Source of the DNA: Stutzerimonas stutzeri
Lineage (GTDB): Bacteria; Pseudomonadota; Gammaproteobacteria; Pseudomonadales; Pseudomonadaceae
Assembly (NCBI RefSeq): GCF_000952685.1
Contig: NZ_JYHV01000014.1
Location: 1-64,000, forward strand
Length of the DNA: 64,000 nucleotides
Reading direction: 5' to 3'
Positions 15,882 to 24,848 of this stretch are shown in pieces. Under the pieces are notes generated by a model. The model made no database searches and was not told where the DNA came from. It was given only the letters and a program-made list of their open reading frames with translations. The position numbers were made by a program, and so were the translations under genes. The stretch's first letter is position 1. Each line of letters starts with the position of its first letter.

Positions 15882-16667
15882 ATGCTTCCAGCACTGTGGG
15901 TGAGTAAGACGGGTTTGTCCGCCCAGGACATGAACCTGACCACCATTTCCAACAACCTGGCCAACGTATCCACCACGGGCTTCAAGAAAGACCGCGCCGA
16001 ATTCCAGGACCTGCTGTACCAGATCCGCCGCCAGCCCGGCGGGCAATCCTCGCAGGACAGCGAGCTGCCTTCTGGTCTTCAGCTGGGTACCGGTGTGCGA
16101 ATCGTCGGTACGCAGAAGCAGTTCACCGCTGGCAGCCTGCAGACCACCGAGCAGCCGCTCGACATGGCAATCAACGGCCGTGGCTTCTTTCAGGTGCTGC
16201 TGCCCGACGGCACCGTTTCTTATTCCCGTGACGGCAGTTTCCATCTGAACGCCGAAGGCCAGATCGTAACCTCCAACGGTTATGCCCTGGAGCCGGCCAT
16301 CGTCGTGCCGCCGGAAACCCAGACATTCACCGTAGGCGAGGATGGCACCGTGTCGGTGACCACGCTCGGCAACCCGGCGCCGCAGATTATCGGCAATCTG
16401 CAGACCGCTGACTTCGTCAACCCGGCCGGCCTGCAGGCCATGGGCAGCAACCTGTTCCTGGAAACGGCTGCCAGTGGCGCGCCGCAGGTCAGCACGCCCG
16501 GTCTCAATGGATTGGGCACGGTCCTGCAAAACACATTGGAAAACTCCAACGTCAGCGTCGTCGAGGAGTTGGTGAACATGATCACCACTCAGCGCGCCTA
16601 CGAGATGAATTCGAAAGTCATCTCCACGGCCGATCAGATGCTGTCTTTCGTTACCCAGCAGCTGTAA
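15882..16667 (+). CDS. flgG: Flagellar distal rod protein FlgG
   Basis: A 261-residue distal rod subunit, the length typical of the family. The N-terminal [23 protein letters not shown] (about residues 19-41) and the C-terminal [24 protein letters not shown] are strongly conserved. The distal rod sets the distance over which FlgH and FlgI rings form. A GAGGAGAAG Shine-Dalgarno lies ahead of ATG. It is the second gene of the operon, 45 nt after flgF. Confidence 0.97.
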   Translation: MLPALWVSKTGLSAQDMNLTTISNNLANVSTTGFKKDRAEFQDLLYQIRRQPGGQSSQDSELPSGLQLGTGVRIVGTQKQFTAGSLQTTEQPLDMAINGRGFFQVLLPDGTVSYSRDGSFHLNAEGQIVTSNGYALEPAIVVPPETQTFTVGEDGTVSVTTLGNPAPQIIGNLQTADFVNPAGLQAMGSNLFLETAASGAPQVSTPGLNGLGTVLQNTLENSNVSVVEELVNMITTQRAYEMNSKVISTADQMLSFVTQQL

Positions 16668-16696
16668 CAGCTGTCAGCCGCTGGATTGAGGTGAAT

Positions 16697-17392
16697 ATGC
16701 GCCGCTTGTTGTCCGTCCTTCCCCTAGTGCCCGCCGTGATCCTGTCCGGCTGCATGGCGCCTGCGCCCAAGCCCAATGATCCTTACTACGCGCCGGTGCT
16801 GCCGCGCACGCCGCTGCCGGCCGCGCAGAACAATGGTGCGATCTATCAGGCGGGTTTCGAGACCAATCTCTACGACGATCGGAAGGCCTATCGGGTTGGC
16901 GACATCATCACCATCACGCTCAATGAAAGGACGCAGGCGAGCAAGAACTCCAACTCGAAGATATCCAAGGACAGCAGCGCCAATATCGGACTCGGATCGC
17001 TGTTCGGCGGCGCCGTTTCGATGGCCAATCCGTTGACAGGAAACAGCATGAGCCTCGGTGCCGAGTACGAAGCGGCGCGTGACACCTCCGGTTCCGGCCA
17101 GGCGGGGCAGAGCAATAGCCTGTCCGGCTCGATCACCGTGACTGTCTCGGACGTGCTGCCCAACGGCATCCTGGCGATCCGCGGCGAGAAATGGATGACG
17201 CTCAATACCGGCGATGAGCTGGTGCGCATTGCCGGCCTGGTGCGTTCGGACGATATCGCCACCGACAACACCGTACCTTCGACCCGTATAGCCGATGCGC
17301 GCATCACCTATTCCGGCACTGGCGCCTTCGCCGATGCCAGCCAGCCAGGTTGGTTGGATCGTTTCTTCATCAGCCCGTTGTGGCCGTTCTAA
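16697..17392 (+). CDS. flgH: Flagellar L-ring lipoprotein FlgH
   Basis: A 231-residue outer-membrane lipoprotein forming the L-ring bushing. The signal peptide ends in the lipobox LSGC, with the lipidated cysteine near residue 19. The FlgH core includes [21 protein letters not shown] (about 70-90) and the C-terminal [28 protein letters not shown] at 16697 is favoured over GTG at 16691 because GAGG lies 5 nt upstream. It precedes flgI by 13 nt. Confidence 0.95.
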   Translation: MRRLLSVLPLVPAVILSGCMAPAPKPNDPYYAPVLPRTPLPAAQNNGAIYQAGFETNLYDDRKAYRVGDIITITLNERTQASKNSNSKISKDSSANIGLGSLFGGAVSMANPLTGNSMSLGAEYEAARDTSGSGQAGQSNSLSGSITVTVSDVLPNGILAIRGEKWMTLNTGDELVRIAGLVRSDDIATDNTVPSTRIADARITYSGTGAFADASQPGWLDRFFISPLWPF

Positions 17393-17405
17393 GCAGGTGC
17401 CGGCA

Positions 17406-18509
17406 ATGAAACTGTTCAGCTCGATCGTAGTTGCCTTGCTGTGCCTGGTCGCCATTCCGGCGCAAGCCGAGCGGCTCAAGGACATCGCTACCATTCAGGG
17501 CGTGCGTAGCAACCAGTTGATCGGCTACGGCCTGGTGGTCGGCCTCAATGGCAGCGGCGACCAGACCACCCAGACGCCGTTCACGGTGCAGACCTTCAAT
17601 AACATGATGGCGCAGTTCGGCATCAAGGTACCGGCGGGTGGCAACGTGCAGCTGAAGAACGTGGCGGCCGTGTCGATCCATGCCGATCTGCCACCCTTCG
17701 CCAAGCCTGGACAGACCATCGATATCACCGTTTCGTCGATCGGTAATGCCAAGAGCCTGCGTGGCGGTAGCCTGCTGATGGCGCCGCTGAAAGGTATCGA
17801 CGGCAACGTTTACGCCATCGCCCAGGGCAACCTCGTGGTGGGCGGCTTCGATGCGGGCGGTGCGGACGGTTCGCGGATTACCGTCAATATTCCGTCTGCC
17901 GGCCGTATTCCCGGTGGCGCGACGGTCGAGCGGCCGGTGCCGAGCGCATTCAATCAGGGCACGACCCTGACAATGAACCTCAACCGCCCGGACTTCACCA
18001 CGGCCAAGAACATCGTCGACCACATCAATGAGCTGCTTGGCCCGGGCGTGGCCCAGGCGCTGGATGGCGGCTCGATCAGCATTACCGCGCCTCTGGACCC
18101 GAGCCAGCGCGTCGATTACCTGTCGATCCTGGAAAACCTCGAAGTCGACGTTGGTCAGGCGGTGGCCAAAGTGATCATCAACTCGCGTACCGGCACCATC
18201 GTGATCGGCCAGAACGTCCGTGTGCAGCCAGCCGCCGTAACCCATGGCAGCCTGACGGTAACCATTTCCGAAGATCCGCAAGTCAGCCAACCGAACCCGC
18301 TGTCGGACGGGCAGACGGTGGTCGTGCCCAACTCCAAGGTGAAGGCGGAGCAGGAAGCCAAGCCGATGTTCAAGTTCGGCCCGGGCACCACGCTGGATGA
18401 AATCGTTCGAGCGGTGAATCAGGTGGGCGCTGCGCCCAGTGACCTGATGGCTATCCTCGAAGCCCTCAAGCAAGCCGGCGCGTTGCAAGCCGACCTGATC
18501 GTGATCTGA
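17406..18509 (+). CDS. flgI: Flagellar P-ring protein FlgI
   Basis: A 367-residue periplasmic ring protein around the distal rod, assembled with help from FlgA (9185-9937). The Sec signal peptide [21 protein letters not shown] is followed by [26 protein letters not shown], the family signature. The start at 17406 fits the signal peptide; an upstream in-frame extension overlaps flgH and has no family character. FlgI usually carries paired cysteines in other groups, but I see none in the mature part here. Confidence 0.95.
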   Translation: MKLFSSIVVALLCLVAIPAQAERLKDIATIQGVRSNQLIGYGLVVGLNGSGDQTTQTPFTVQTFNNMMAQFGIKVPAGGNVQLKNVAAVSIHADLPPFAKPGQTIDITVSSIGNAKSLRGGSLLMAPLKGIDGNVYAIAQGNLVVGGFDAGGADGSRITVNIPSAGRIPGGATVERPVPSAFNQGTTLTMNLNRPDFTTAKNIVDHINELLGPGVAQALDGGSISITAPLDPSQRVDYLSILENLEVDVGQAVAKVIINSRTGTIVIGQNVRVQPAAVTHGSLTVTISEDPQVSQPNPLSDGQTVVVPNSKVKAEQEAKPMFKFGPGTTLDEIVRAVNQVGAAPSDLMAILEALKQAGALQADLIVI

Positions 18510-18519
18510 GGACGAACCG

Positions 18520-19713
18520 ATGGAAAATCGACTGGGACTCGGGCGGCGTACGCCTGACAGTGGCAGCTACTCCGACCTGAACCGCCTGAACCAGCTCAAG
18601 GTAGGTAAGGATCGTGACGGCGCAGAGAACGTGCGCAAGGTCGCGCAGGAGTTCGAGTCCCTGTTCATGAACGAGATGCTCAAGTCGATGCGTTCGGCCA
18701 CCGAGGTCATGGCGCAAGACAATCCGCTCAACAGTCAGGCCAGCAAGCAGTACCAGGACATGCACGACCAACAGCTATCGGTCACGCTGTCCAAAGAGGG
18801 CGGTGGCATCGGGCTCGCCGACGTGCTGGTCCGCCAGTTGGCCAAGCAGCAGGCGCCGAGCGAGAAGCCGAATCCTTTCGCTCAGGTGGCACAGACCGAG
18901 GGTGCGAAGTGGTCGAGCAACCCCAACTCGAAGATTGCTGCGGTGGATCCGACGCGCAACGATTCCCAGCTGCTCAACCAGCGTCGTCTGGCGCTGCCGG
19001 GCCGTCTGGCCGAGCGTGCAGCGGTTGAAGTTGCAGCCACGAACTCCCAGGCCGAACAGCCCAACCAGAGCGGCGGCGTCCAGCCGCTGGTCAACCTCGA
19101 CTGGAAGCCGGCCACTGCATTCGCCGCCCCCAAAGACGCGCCGTTGACCATCAACGGCGTTGAGACGACAGCCCCGAGCGCACCGAGCAAGACGCGTTTC
19201 AGCTCACCTGCCGAGTTCATCGCAACCATGCTGCCGATGGCGGAAAAGGCGGCCAAGCGTCTCGGTGTCGAGCCACGTTTTCTTGTTGCGCAAGCTGCGC
19301 TGGAAACCGGCTGGGGTAAGTCGATGATCAAGCAGACGGACGGCACCAACAGTCACAACCTGTTCGGTATCAAGGCTACGGGTTGGAAAGGTGAGTCCGC
19401 GACTGTAACTACGACCGAGTATGTCAACGGCAAGGCAACCAAGCAGGTAGCAGGCTTCCGTGCATATGACTCGTTCGAGCACAGCTTCAATGATTACGTC
19501 CGGCTGCTGGAAAGCAACGATCGTTACAAGCCAGCCATTCAGGTGGCTAGCGTGTCAGGTGATTCGGAGCGTTTCGTTAAAGAGTTACAGCGAGCCGGTT
19601 ACGCGACCGACCCGCAATATGCGCGCAAGATCAACCAGATCGCCCGCAAAGTACAGACATACCAGACAATAGCCGACGCGAGTTCGGCCCCTGCGGTACG
19701 GACTAGAGGCTAA
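18520..19713 (+). CDS. flgJ: Peptidoglycan hydrolase / rod scaffold FlgJ
   Basis: A 397-residue bifunctional protein. The N-terminal rod-capping domain spans about residues 30-120 (VAQEFESLFMNEMLKSMR). A variable linker leads to a C-terminal glucosaminidase domain (about 228-390), with the catalytic-type Glu in AQAALETGWGKS at about residue 261 and the LFGIKATGWKG motif. It opens the murein so the rod can pass. It starts 10 nt after flgI and ends 2 nt before flgK, so translation is probably coupled. Confidence 0.95.
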   Translation: MENRLGLGRRTPDSGSYSDLNRLNQLKVGKDRDGAENVRKVAQEFESLFMNEMLKSMRSATEVMAQDNPLNSQASKQYQDMHDQQLSVTLSKEGGGIGLADVLVRQLAKQQAPSEKPNPFAQVAQTEGAKWSSNPNSKIAAVDPTRNDSQLLNQRRLALPGRLAERAAVEVAATNSQAEQPNQSGGVQPLVNLDWKPATAFAAPKDAPLTINGVETTAPSAPSKTRFSSPAEFIATMLPMAEKAAKRLGVEPRFLVAQAALETGWGKSMIKQTDGTNSHNLFGIKATGWKGESATVTTTEYVNGKATKQVAGFRAYDSFEHSFNDYVRLLESNDRYKPAIQVASVSGDSERFVKELQRAGYATDPQYARKINQIARKVQTYQTIADASSAPAVRTRG

Positions 19714-19715
19714 CC

Positions 19716-21704
19716 ATGGCTGACCTACTGAATATTGGCTTGTCGGGCCTGAGCGCGAGCAAGAGCCAGCTGTCGATTACCGGCCACAACATCAGCAACG
19801 TCAACACGCCCGGCTACAGCCGCCAGGATGCGTCCCAGGCAACCCGCACACCGCAATTCAGCGGTGCCGGGTACGTGGGCTCGGGTACGACACTGGTGGA
19901 AATTCGCCGGACATACAGCGAGTTTCTGACCAGCCAGCTGCGCAGCAGCACCTCCTTGAGCAGCGACGTCGAATCCTACAAGAGCCAGATCGATCAGCTC
20001 GACTCCTTGCTGGCGGGAAGCACCACCGGGATTACGCCTTCGCTACAGAAGTTTTTCTCCGCATTGCAAACGGCGGCGGAGGACCCTTCCAACATTCCCG
20101 CGCGCCAGTTGGTGCTGGCTGAAGCGGAAGGGTTGGCGCGCCGATTCAATACCGTTTCCGACCGCCTGACCGAGCAGAACAGCTTCACCAACAAGCAGAT
20201 GTCGGCCGTCACCGATCAGATCAACCGGCTCGCGGGGAGCATCGGCAGCCTCAATCAGGCCATCGCGACCGCGTCGGCCAACGGCAAGCAACCCAACGAC
20301 CTGCTCGATGCGCGGGACGAAGCCGTGCGCCAGCTCTCGACCTATATTGGCGTCACCGTAACGCCGCAGGATGACAACAGCTTCAATATCTCCGTTGGTA
20401 CAGGCCAACCATTGGTCGTGGGAAACACGGTGAGCCGTTTGGAAGTGGTGCCGGGGCAAAGCGATCCCAACCGCTACGAAATCCAGTTTGTCAGCGGCAA
20501 CTCGCGGCAGGGTATTACTTCGCAGATCTCCGGCGGTGAGCTCGGCGGGTTGATCCGTTATCGCGAGGAAGTGCTGGACTCGACGATGAACTCGCTCGGC
20601 AGGCTGGCGCTTGCGATAAGCGACCAGATCAATTCGCAGCAAACCCAAGGGCTCGATCTGAAAGGGCAGGTTGGAGCGGCCCTGTTCGGTGACTACAACG
20701 CACCCTCGCTGATGGGGTTGCGTGCTACAGCTTTCAGCAACAATACGTCGGCCGCCGACGCGTCATTGAGGATTACCGATACTGGTAACCTGGCGGTCAG
20801 TGATTATCGCCTGGAGTTCGACGGAACGAATTACTCGGCCAGGCGGCTGAGTGATAACGCGAGCATCAGCGTTACCCAGAATGCGGGCCCGCCTGCCTAC
20901 CTGAGCTTTGCAGACAGCGCAGGGAAGGATCAGGGCTTTCAGGTCGCCATCAGCGGCACTCCCAATGCAGGCGACAAGTTCTCGCTACAACCGACCAGAC
21001 GCGGCGCTACGGACATCAAAACGGTACTGGACCAGGCGGATCAGTTGGCATTCGCGGCGCCAGTGCGGGCGCAAAGCAATCTCCAGAACGCCGGTACAGG
21101 GCAAATCAGTCAGCCGGAGACTACCGAGACGGTAGACATGGCCGCGCTGAAAGCTGCGCTTCCGGGGGATATCACTTTGACCTATGCCGCCGGCAGCCCG
21201 CCGACCATCACCGGCACCGGCGTGACTCAGGTGAGCCCGGCCGTTTTCACTCCCGGGCAGACCAACGAGCTGGCGATTACCATCGACGGCCACAGTTTTA
21301 CGTTCACGGTTAGCGGCCGCCCTCAGGACGGCGACACCTTTACGATCGGGTTCAACCAGAACGGCGTGTCGGATAACCGAAACGCCCTGAAAATGGTGGA
21401 TCTTCAGACGAAGCAGACGATCGGGGTCGACCCGAGCGTGCCGGGTTCAGGGAAAAGTTTTACCGATGGCTATGGCGAACTCGTCGAGCGTGTCGGGACG
21501 CTGACGGCTCAGGCGCGAATGGACAGCGATGCGACCAGTGCGATTCTCAAGCAAGCCACCGATAATCGGGACTCGCTGTCGGCAGTCAATCTGGATGAAG
21601 AGGCGGCCAATCTGATCAAGTTCGAGCAGTACTACAACGCCTCTGCTCAGATCATTCAAGTTGCGCGCACCATGTTCGATACACTGATTAGCACCTTCAG
21701 GTAA
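19716..21704 (+). CDS. flgK: Hook-filament junction protein 1 FlgK (HAP1)
   Basis: A 662-residue junction protein. The N-terminal motif LSITGHNISNVNTPGYSRQDA (about residues 19-39) and the C-terminal VNLDEEAANLIKFEQYYNASAQIIQVARTMFDTLI helix are conserved. The central part is long, with repeated beta modules containing FTFTVSGRPQDGDTFTIG-type segments, which explains the length compared with about 550 in enterics. It is exported with the help of FlgN. It starts 2 nt after the flgJ stop. Confidence 0.96.
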   Translation: MADLLNIGLSGLSASKSQLSITGHNISNVNTPGYSRQDASQATRTPQFSGAGYVGSGTTLVEIRRTYSEFLTSQLRSSTSLSSDVESYKSQIDQLDSLLAGSTTGITPSLQKFFSALQTAAEDPSNIPARQLVLAEAEGLARRFNTVSDRLTEQNSFTNKQMSAVTDQINRLAGSIGSLNQAIATASANGKQPNDLLDARDEAVRQLSTYIGVTVTPQDDNSFNISVGTGQPLVVGNTVSRLEVVPGQSDPNRYEIQFVSGNSRQGITSQISGGELGGLIRYREEVLDSTMNSLGRLALAISDQINSQQTQGLDLKGQVGAALFGDYNAPSLMGLRATAFSNNTSAADASLRITDTGNLAVSDYRLEFDGTNYSARRLSDNASISVTQNAGPPAYLSFADSAGKDQGFQVAISGTPNAGDKFSLQPTRRGATDIKTVLDQADQLAFAAPVRAQSNLQNAGTGQISQPETTETVDMAALKAALPGDITLTYAAGSPPTITGTGVTQVSPAVFTPGQTNELAITIDGHSFTFTVSGRPQDGDTFTIGFNQNGVSDNRNALKMVDLQTKQTIGVDPSVPGSGKSFTDGYGELVERVGTLTAQARMDSDATSAILKQATDNRDSLSAVNLDEEAANLIKFEQYYNASAQIIQVARTMFDTLISTFR

Positions 21705-21715
21705 TAGGCCCGCCC

Positions 21716-22981
21716 ATGCGCATCTCGACCTTGCAAGCCTTCAATAATGGCGTATCCGGCATCCAGCGAAACTATGCCAATGCGACGCGTACCCAGGAGC
21801 AGATCAGTACCGGGAACCGCATTCTTACTCCTGCGGACGATCCGGTTGCGTCAGTGCGCCTGCTTCAGCTCGAACAGCAGCAGAGTGTGCTGAGCCAGTA
21901 CAACAGCAACCTGACGGCGGCGAAGAACAGCCTGACCCAGGAAGAAGTGACGCTGAACTCGGTCAACACTGTATTGCAGCGTGTTCGCGAGCTGGCCGTA
22001 CAGGCGGGCAACGGCTCGCTCGATCCTCAGGATCGTAAGGCCATTGCGGCCGAGTTGGGTCAGCGCGAGGACGAGCTGCTGTCCTTGATGAATACGCGCA
22101 ATGCGCGCGGTGAGTATCTATTCTCGGGCTTCCAAGGCAAAACCCAACCTTTCGTGCGGGCTGCCGACGGGTCCTATAGCTACGCGGGTGACGAAGGGCA
22201 GCGAAAGCTGCAGGTCGCCAGCTCGTTGAATATACCGATCAGTGATGACGGCAAGTCGATATTCGAGAACGTAACCAATGCGGGGCGTTTGCAGACAACA
22301 TTCGATAGCACCCTCACACCAGGCTCGACACTGGGTGTCTCGGCTCCTTTGATTCAGGATGAAGTCGCTTTCGCCGGAAGCCCGTCGTTTCCTGCCGCAG
22401 GGGTGGGCATTCGATTCACCTCCGATACCGAATACGTCGTCTATGATCTCGCTGCTCCGCCGGCAGACCCGACCAATTTGTCCGATCCGCTGATTCTGGC
22501 GTCAGGCAAGATGGATAGTGATGCGGATCAGAGCGACAGCCTGGTGTTTCGTGGCGTCGCCTTGCAGCTAGATGGCGCTGCCGTTGGTGGTGAGAGCATC
22601 GAAGTCACCTTGACGCCCGACGCTAACAAGCAGGGCTTGCTTAACACCATTGCCAGTTTCAGAAAGGCCTTGGAAGATCCTGGAACAACCGGCGGCCAAG
22701 TGCGTGATGCTGTCGCCGTCACCTTGACCAATCTCGATCACGGCATGGTCAGCGTTGATGAGGCGCGCGGCAATATTGGGGCTCGTCTGAACGTCATCGA
22801 AACCACGCAAACCGACAACGAAGATGTGGCGCTGGTCAACAAGGGCGTTCAGGCCGAACTGCGTGAGCTGGACTACGCCGAGGCGCTGTCCCGACTGTCG
22901 ATGCAGACGGTGGTGCTCGAAGCCGCGCAGCAGAGCTATGTGAAAATTGCCGGCCTGAGCTTGTTCAACGTTATGCGCTGA
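21716..22981 (+). CDS. flgL: Hook-filament junction protein 3 FlgL (HAP3)
   Basis: A 421-residue flagellin-like protein linking FlgK to the filament. The flagellin N-terminal motif (EQISTGNRILTPADDPVASVRLLQLEQ, about residues 28-54) and the C-terminal LSRLSMQTVVLEAAQQSYVKIAGLSLFNVM helix are present. It starts 11 nt after flgK and is the last gene of flgFGHIJKL. In many pseudomonads fliC follows soon after; here a ComEA-like gene with its own promoter follows instead. Confidence 0.95.
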   Translation: MRISTLQAFNNGVSGIQRNYANATRTQEQISTGNRILTPADDPVASVRLLQLEQQQSVLSQYNSNLTAAKNSLTQEEVTLNSVNTVLQRVRELAVQAGNGSLDPQDRKAIAAELGQREDELLSLMNTRNARGEYLFSGFQGKTQPFVRAADGSYSYAGDEGQRKLQVASSLNIPISDDGKSIFENVTNAGRLQTTFDSTLTPGSTLGVSAPLIQDEVAFAGSPSFPAAGVGIRFTSDTEYVVYDLAAPPADPTNLSDPLILASGKMDSDADQSDSLVFRGVALQLDGAAVGGESIEVTLTPDANKQGLLNTIASFRKALEDPGTTGGQVRDAVAVTLTNLDHGMVSVDEARGNIGARLNVIETTQTDNEDVALVNKGVQAELRELDYAEALSRLSMQTVVLEAAQQSYVKIAGLSLFNVMR

Positions 22982-23021
22982 GCCGTCCAGCGGGAATGGT
23001 TCACAGAACAGTGGTCCCGAT

Positions 23022-23049
23022 TTGACTTGCCCTCGTTGCGGCTTAGAGT
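23022..23049 (+). promoter_or_regulatory. Candidate sigma-70 promoter of the ComEA-like gene
   Basis: TTGACT (23022-23027) and TAGAGT (23044-23049) are separated by 16 bp. They would give a leader of about 55 nt before the start at 23111. Confidence 0.6.
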
Positions 23050-23110
23050 GTCCTGGCGGCGCATGGAGTACCGCGCTGTTGCTAATCCAACACTCATAAG
23101 GAAGTGAACA

Positions 23111-23425
23111 ATGATTAAGTCTTTTGTCTCCGCAACAATCTTCGCATTGCTCGCCAGCGTTTCCGTTGGCAGCTATGCCGCTAAAGCCGAGCCTGTCGAC
23201 TCAACACAGGTTGCAGTAGCTCAGGTTGAGGCAATCAACCTCAATTCAGCCGATGCTGAAACTCTGACTCGAGAACTCAAAGGAATCGGCGCCACGAAGG
23301 CCAAGGCTATCGTCGCGTACCGAGAAGCCCATGGCCCGTTCGCCTCGGTTGAAGATCTGCTGGAGATCAAAGGAATCGGTGCTGCAACCTTGGAAAAGAA
23401 CCGAGCCAAATTGAGCTTGCATTGA
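23111..23425 (+). CDS. ComEA-like helix-hairpin-helix DNA-binding protein
   Basis: 104 residues. The signal peptide (MIKSFVSATIFALLASVSVGSYA) is followed by a short linker and a ComEA-type double helix-hairpin-helix (about residues 43-104). The two hairpins are marked by LKGIGATKAKAIVAYREAHGPF and LLEIKGIGAATLEKNRAKL. Family members bind double-stranded DNA without sequence preference; ComEA pulls transforming DNA into the periplasm. Single-module exported proteins of this length are the usual Gram-negative ComEA form, and P. stutzeri is naturally transformable, but several paralogs often exist and this one is not next to other competence genes. Monocistronic: own promoter, perfect terminator at 23446. 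Confidence 0.85.
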   Translation: MIKSFVSATIFALLASVSVGSYAAKAEPVDSTQVAVAQVEAINLNSADAETLTRELKGIGATKAKAIVAYREAHGPFASVEDLLEIKGIGAATLEKNRAKLSLH

Positions 23426-23445
23426 TCGGAGGATTGCGTTCAGGG

Positions 23446-23470
23446 AAGCCGGTCTTATGACCGGCTTTTT
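23446..23470 (+). terminator. Terminator of the ComEA-like gene
   Basis: A perfect 9-bp stem AAGCCGGTC (23446-23454) / GACCGGCTT (23459-23467) with TTAT loop, T run to 23470. It lies 20 nt after the stop. Confidence 0.93.
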
Positions 23471-23665
23471 CGTTCCTACGATGGGCATTGTCTCGATAGC
23501 GAACTCACCATAGGGAGCCAATTTCCCCGCCTCGAGACTTTCAATCGGACCTAGCCTGACCTGAACGCCAAGGGGCCGGCTGTTGTCCTTGTTAGAACGA
23601 TCAGTCGGCTTTGTCCATCCCTTTTGAAGTCGAAATTGCCTTAAAAAAGCGTTGACATGTTACGG

Positions 23666-23674
23666 TTATGCACA
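23666..23674 (+). promoter_or_regulatory. DnaA box TTATGCACA
   Basis: An exact match to the DnaA box consensus TTATNCACA, within 9 bp of the TTGACA hexamer at 23652. It is the first of three exact boxes in about 200 bp. Confidence 0.6.
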
Positions 23675-23845
23675 TTCTTGGTGCCGGAACCTGAGTGTTT
23701 CTCTGTTAGCGCTAAGCAATCTGCTGGACATTCTTAAGTTACTGATTTCAAAAGGTTTATGTTTGCTGAGCAAAAACCCATCGATCTGTTTGTAGGCCGC
23801 GCCAGACGGGGGTTTGAGCCAGTCATCCAGAATCTGTTCACAAGG

Positions 23846-23868
23846 TTATCCACAGGATCTGTGGATAA
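23846..23868. promoter_or_regulatory. Head-to-head pair of consensus DnaA boxes
   Basis: TTATCCACA (23846-23854, plus strand) and TGTGGATAA (23860-23868, the same box on the minus strand) are 5 bp apart. Together they form a palindrome with 10-bp arms around a central GAT. A degenerate box CTGTTCACA lies at 23834-23842. The pair is 43 bp before the YkvA gene start. TTATCCACA is the strongest DnaA box class. Binding by DnaA is inferred. Confidence 0.7.
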
Positions 23869-23911
23869 TTGCGCAGCTCTTCTACGGCGCGGCTTTGAGG
23901 GGAGATATTCG

Positions 23912-24379
23912 GTGAAAGCACCTTGGAAATTCTTCAAATACTTCCCAATGGCGCAACGAGTGCTCGCTCGGGGAAGGTTACCGATGGTGCTTCTCGCCGT
24001 CGCCCGCAAGCGTTCGGCACGAGGCGGGCTCGTCAAGGGGCTTCGAGAGGATCTCGGCCTGCTGCAGGCCTTGTGCGTGGCCTGGTGGCGGGGAGAGTAC
24101 AGGGCCATCAGCAGGCCTGCCTTAGTCGCTGTCGTGGCTGGATTGCTGTACTTCCTGACACCGATGGACGCTATCCCCGACTGGATTCCTGGCCTTGGTT
24201 TCGTCGACGATCTGGCGGTGCTGGCCTGGGTAATGCGTAAGTGGTCAGGCGAGTTGCAGGCATTTCGCGCCTGGAAGGACAGCCAGTCGGCGGATGTGCA
24301 AGCCGATATTGATCGCCTACCCTCGGCGGAAGAGCCCATGGCGGAAGGCGTCAGCCGAGCCCGCAGCGGTCGAGTATGA
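23912..24379 (+). CDS. YkvA family (DUF1232) membrane protein
   Basis: 155 residues. The DUF1232 core lies at about residues 60-105 with LVAVVAGLLYFLTPMDAIPDWIPGLGFVDDLAVLAWVM, the family's signature of a membrane helix followed by P-DAIPD and a second hydrophobic segment. Function is unknown in the family. The start is taken as GTG 23912 with GGGGAG 6-8 nt upstream; MKAPWKFFKYFPMAQRVLARGRLP agrees with homologs as I remember them. A DnaA-box palindrome lies directly upstream, so expression may respond to DnaA. Confidence 0.85.
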   Translation: MKAPWKFFKYFPMAQRVLARGRLPMVLLAVARKRSARGGLVKGLREDLGLLQALCVAWWRGEYRAISRPALVAVVAGLLYFLTPMDAIPDWIPGLGFVDDLAVLAWVMRKWSGELQAFRAWKDSQSADVQADIDRLPSAEEPMAEGVSRARSGRV

Positions 24380-24521
24380 CAGGCGGGGGTGTTCGGGATT
24401 AATCCTTTGGTGTGTAAGTTCGCCTCAGCTTTCACTCTTTAGTGCGGCTTGTTACGGCAAAAAATCGCTGCCGTGCTGTTAAGATCCGGTTTTATTCACG
24501 GGACAAAGGGCGGGGTAGCGG

Positions 24522-24848
24522 ATGAGTGTCCAGGTCATCATGCGCGATGGTGTGCCAGAGTATGCCGTGCTGCCGTGGGACGAATATCAGGCTCTGCTGC
24601 TGAGTACGCGTAACCAGAACATGACGGTCGCGGCGGAAGCCGGGGCTGCGGTTGCATTGCCCAGGTTCAGCGAGCTGTCCTCATTGCGGGAAGCCAAGGG
24701 AGTGAACCAGGAAGCGCTGGCGCGCTCTGCGGGCATCAGTCCGGCTTATCTGGCGCTCATCGAAAGCGGCGACCGTGATCCCGGAGAGGCTATACGCCGC
24801 GCGCTGGCCCGCGCAATGGAGATCGAAGGATGGCAGCCGGAAGCTTGA
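24522..24848 (+). CDS. XRE-family helix-turn-helix regulator
   Basis: 108 residues. An N-terminal segment (MSVQVIMRDGVPEYAVLPWDEYQAL, residues 1-26) resembles the start of Phd/YefM-like or bundled antitoxin proteins. A C-terminal HTH_3 domain lies at about 52-100 (LSSLREAKGVNQEALARSAGISP, then YLALIESGDRDP). The arrangement with the next two genes recalls PA2780-PA2779-PA2778 of P. aeruginosa, where PA2780 is BswR, a regulator of swarming and biofilm. I am not sure enough to give the symbol. Start ATG with GGGGTAG upstream. It overlaps the next gene by 19 nt, so the three genes form one operon. Confidence 0.85.
   Translation: MSVQVIMRDGVPEYAVLPWDEYQALLLSTRNQNMTVAAEAGAAVALPRFSELSSLREAKGVNQEALARSAGISPAYLALIESGDRDPGEAIRRALARAMEIEGWQPEA

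Larger units (their letters stand above)
23471..23911. other. Intergenic region upstream of the YkvA gene, with DnaA boxes
   Basis: About 440 bp. The first 150 bp show nothing recognisable. TTGACA at 23652-23657 could be a -35 but no good -10 follows. A 10-bp palindrome TTAGCGCTAA lies at 23706-23715. Three exact DnaA boxes and one degenerate one lie between 23666 and 23868 (separate entries). An in-frame ATG at 23759 would extend the YkvA gene by 51 residues, but it lies upstream of the box palindrome and the extension has no family character. Confidence 0.6.

Noticed and set aside
23652..23680. TTGACA as the -35 of a YkvA promoter
   Set aside because: No acceptable -10 at 16-18 bp spacing (ATTCTT, TTCTTG or TCTTGG).
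23759..23911. 51-codon N-terminal extension of the YkvA gene
   Set aside because: Homologs as I recall begin at KAPW; the GTG at 23912 has GGGGAG upstream, and the extension would be written through a DnaA-box palindrome.
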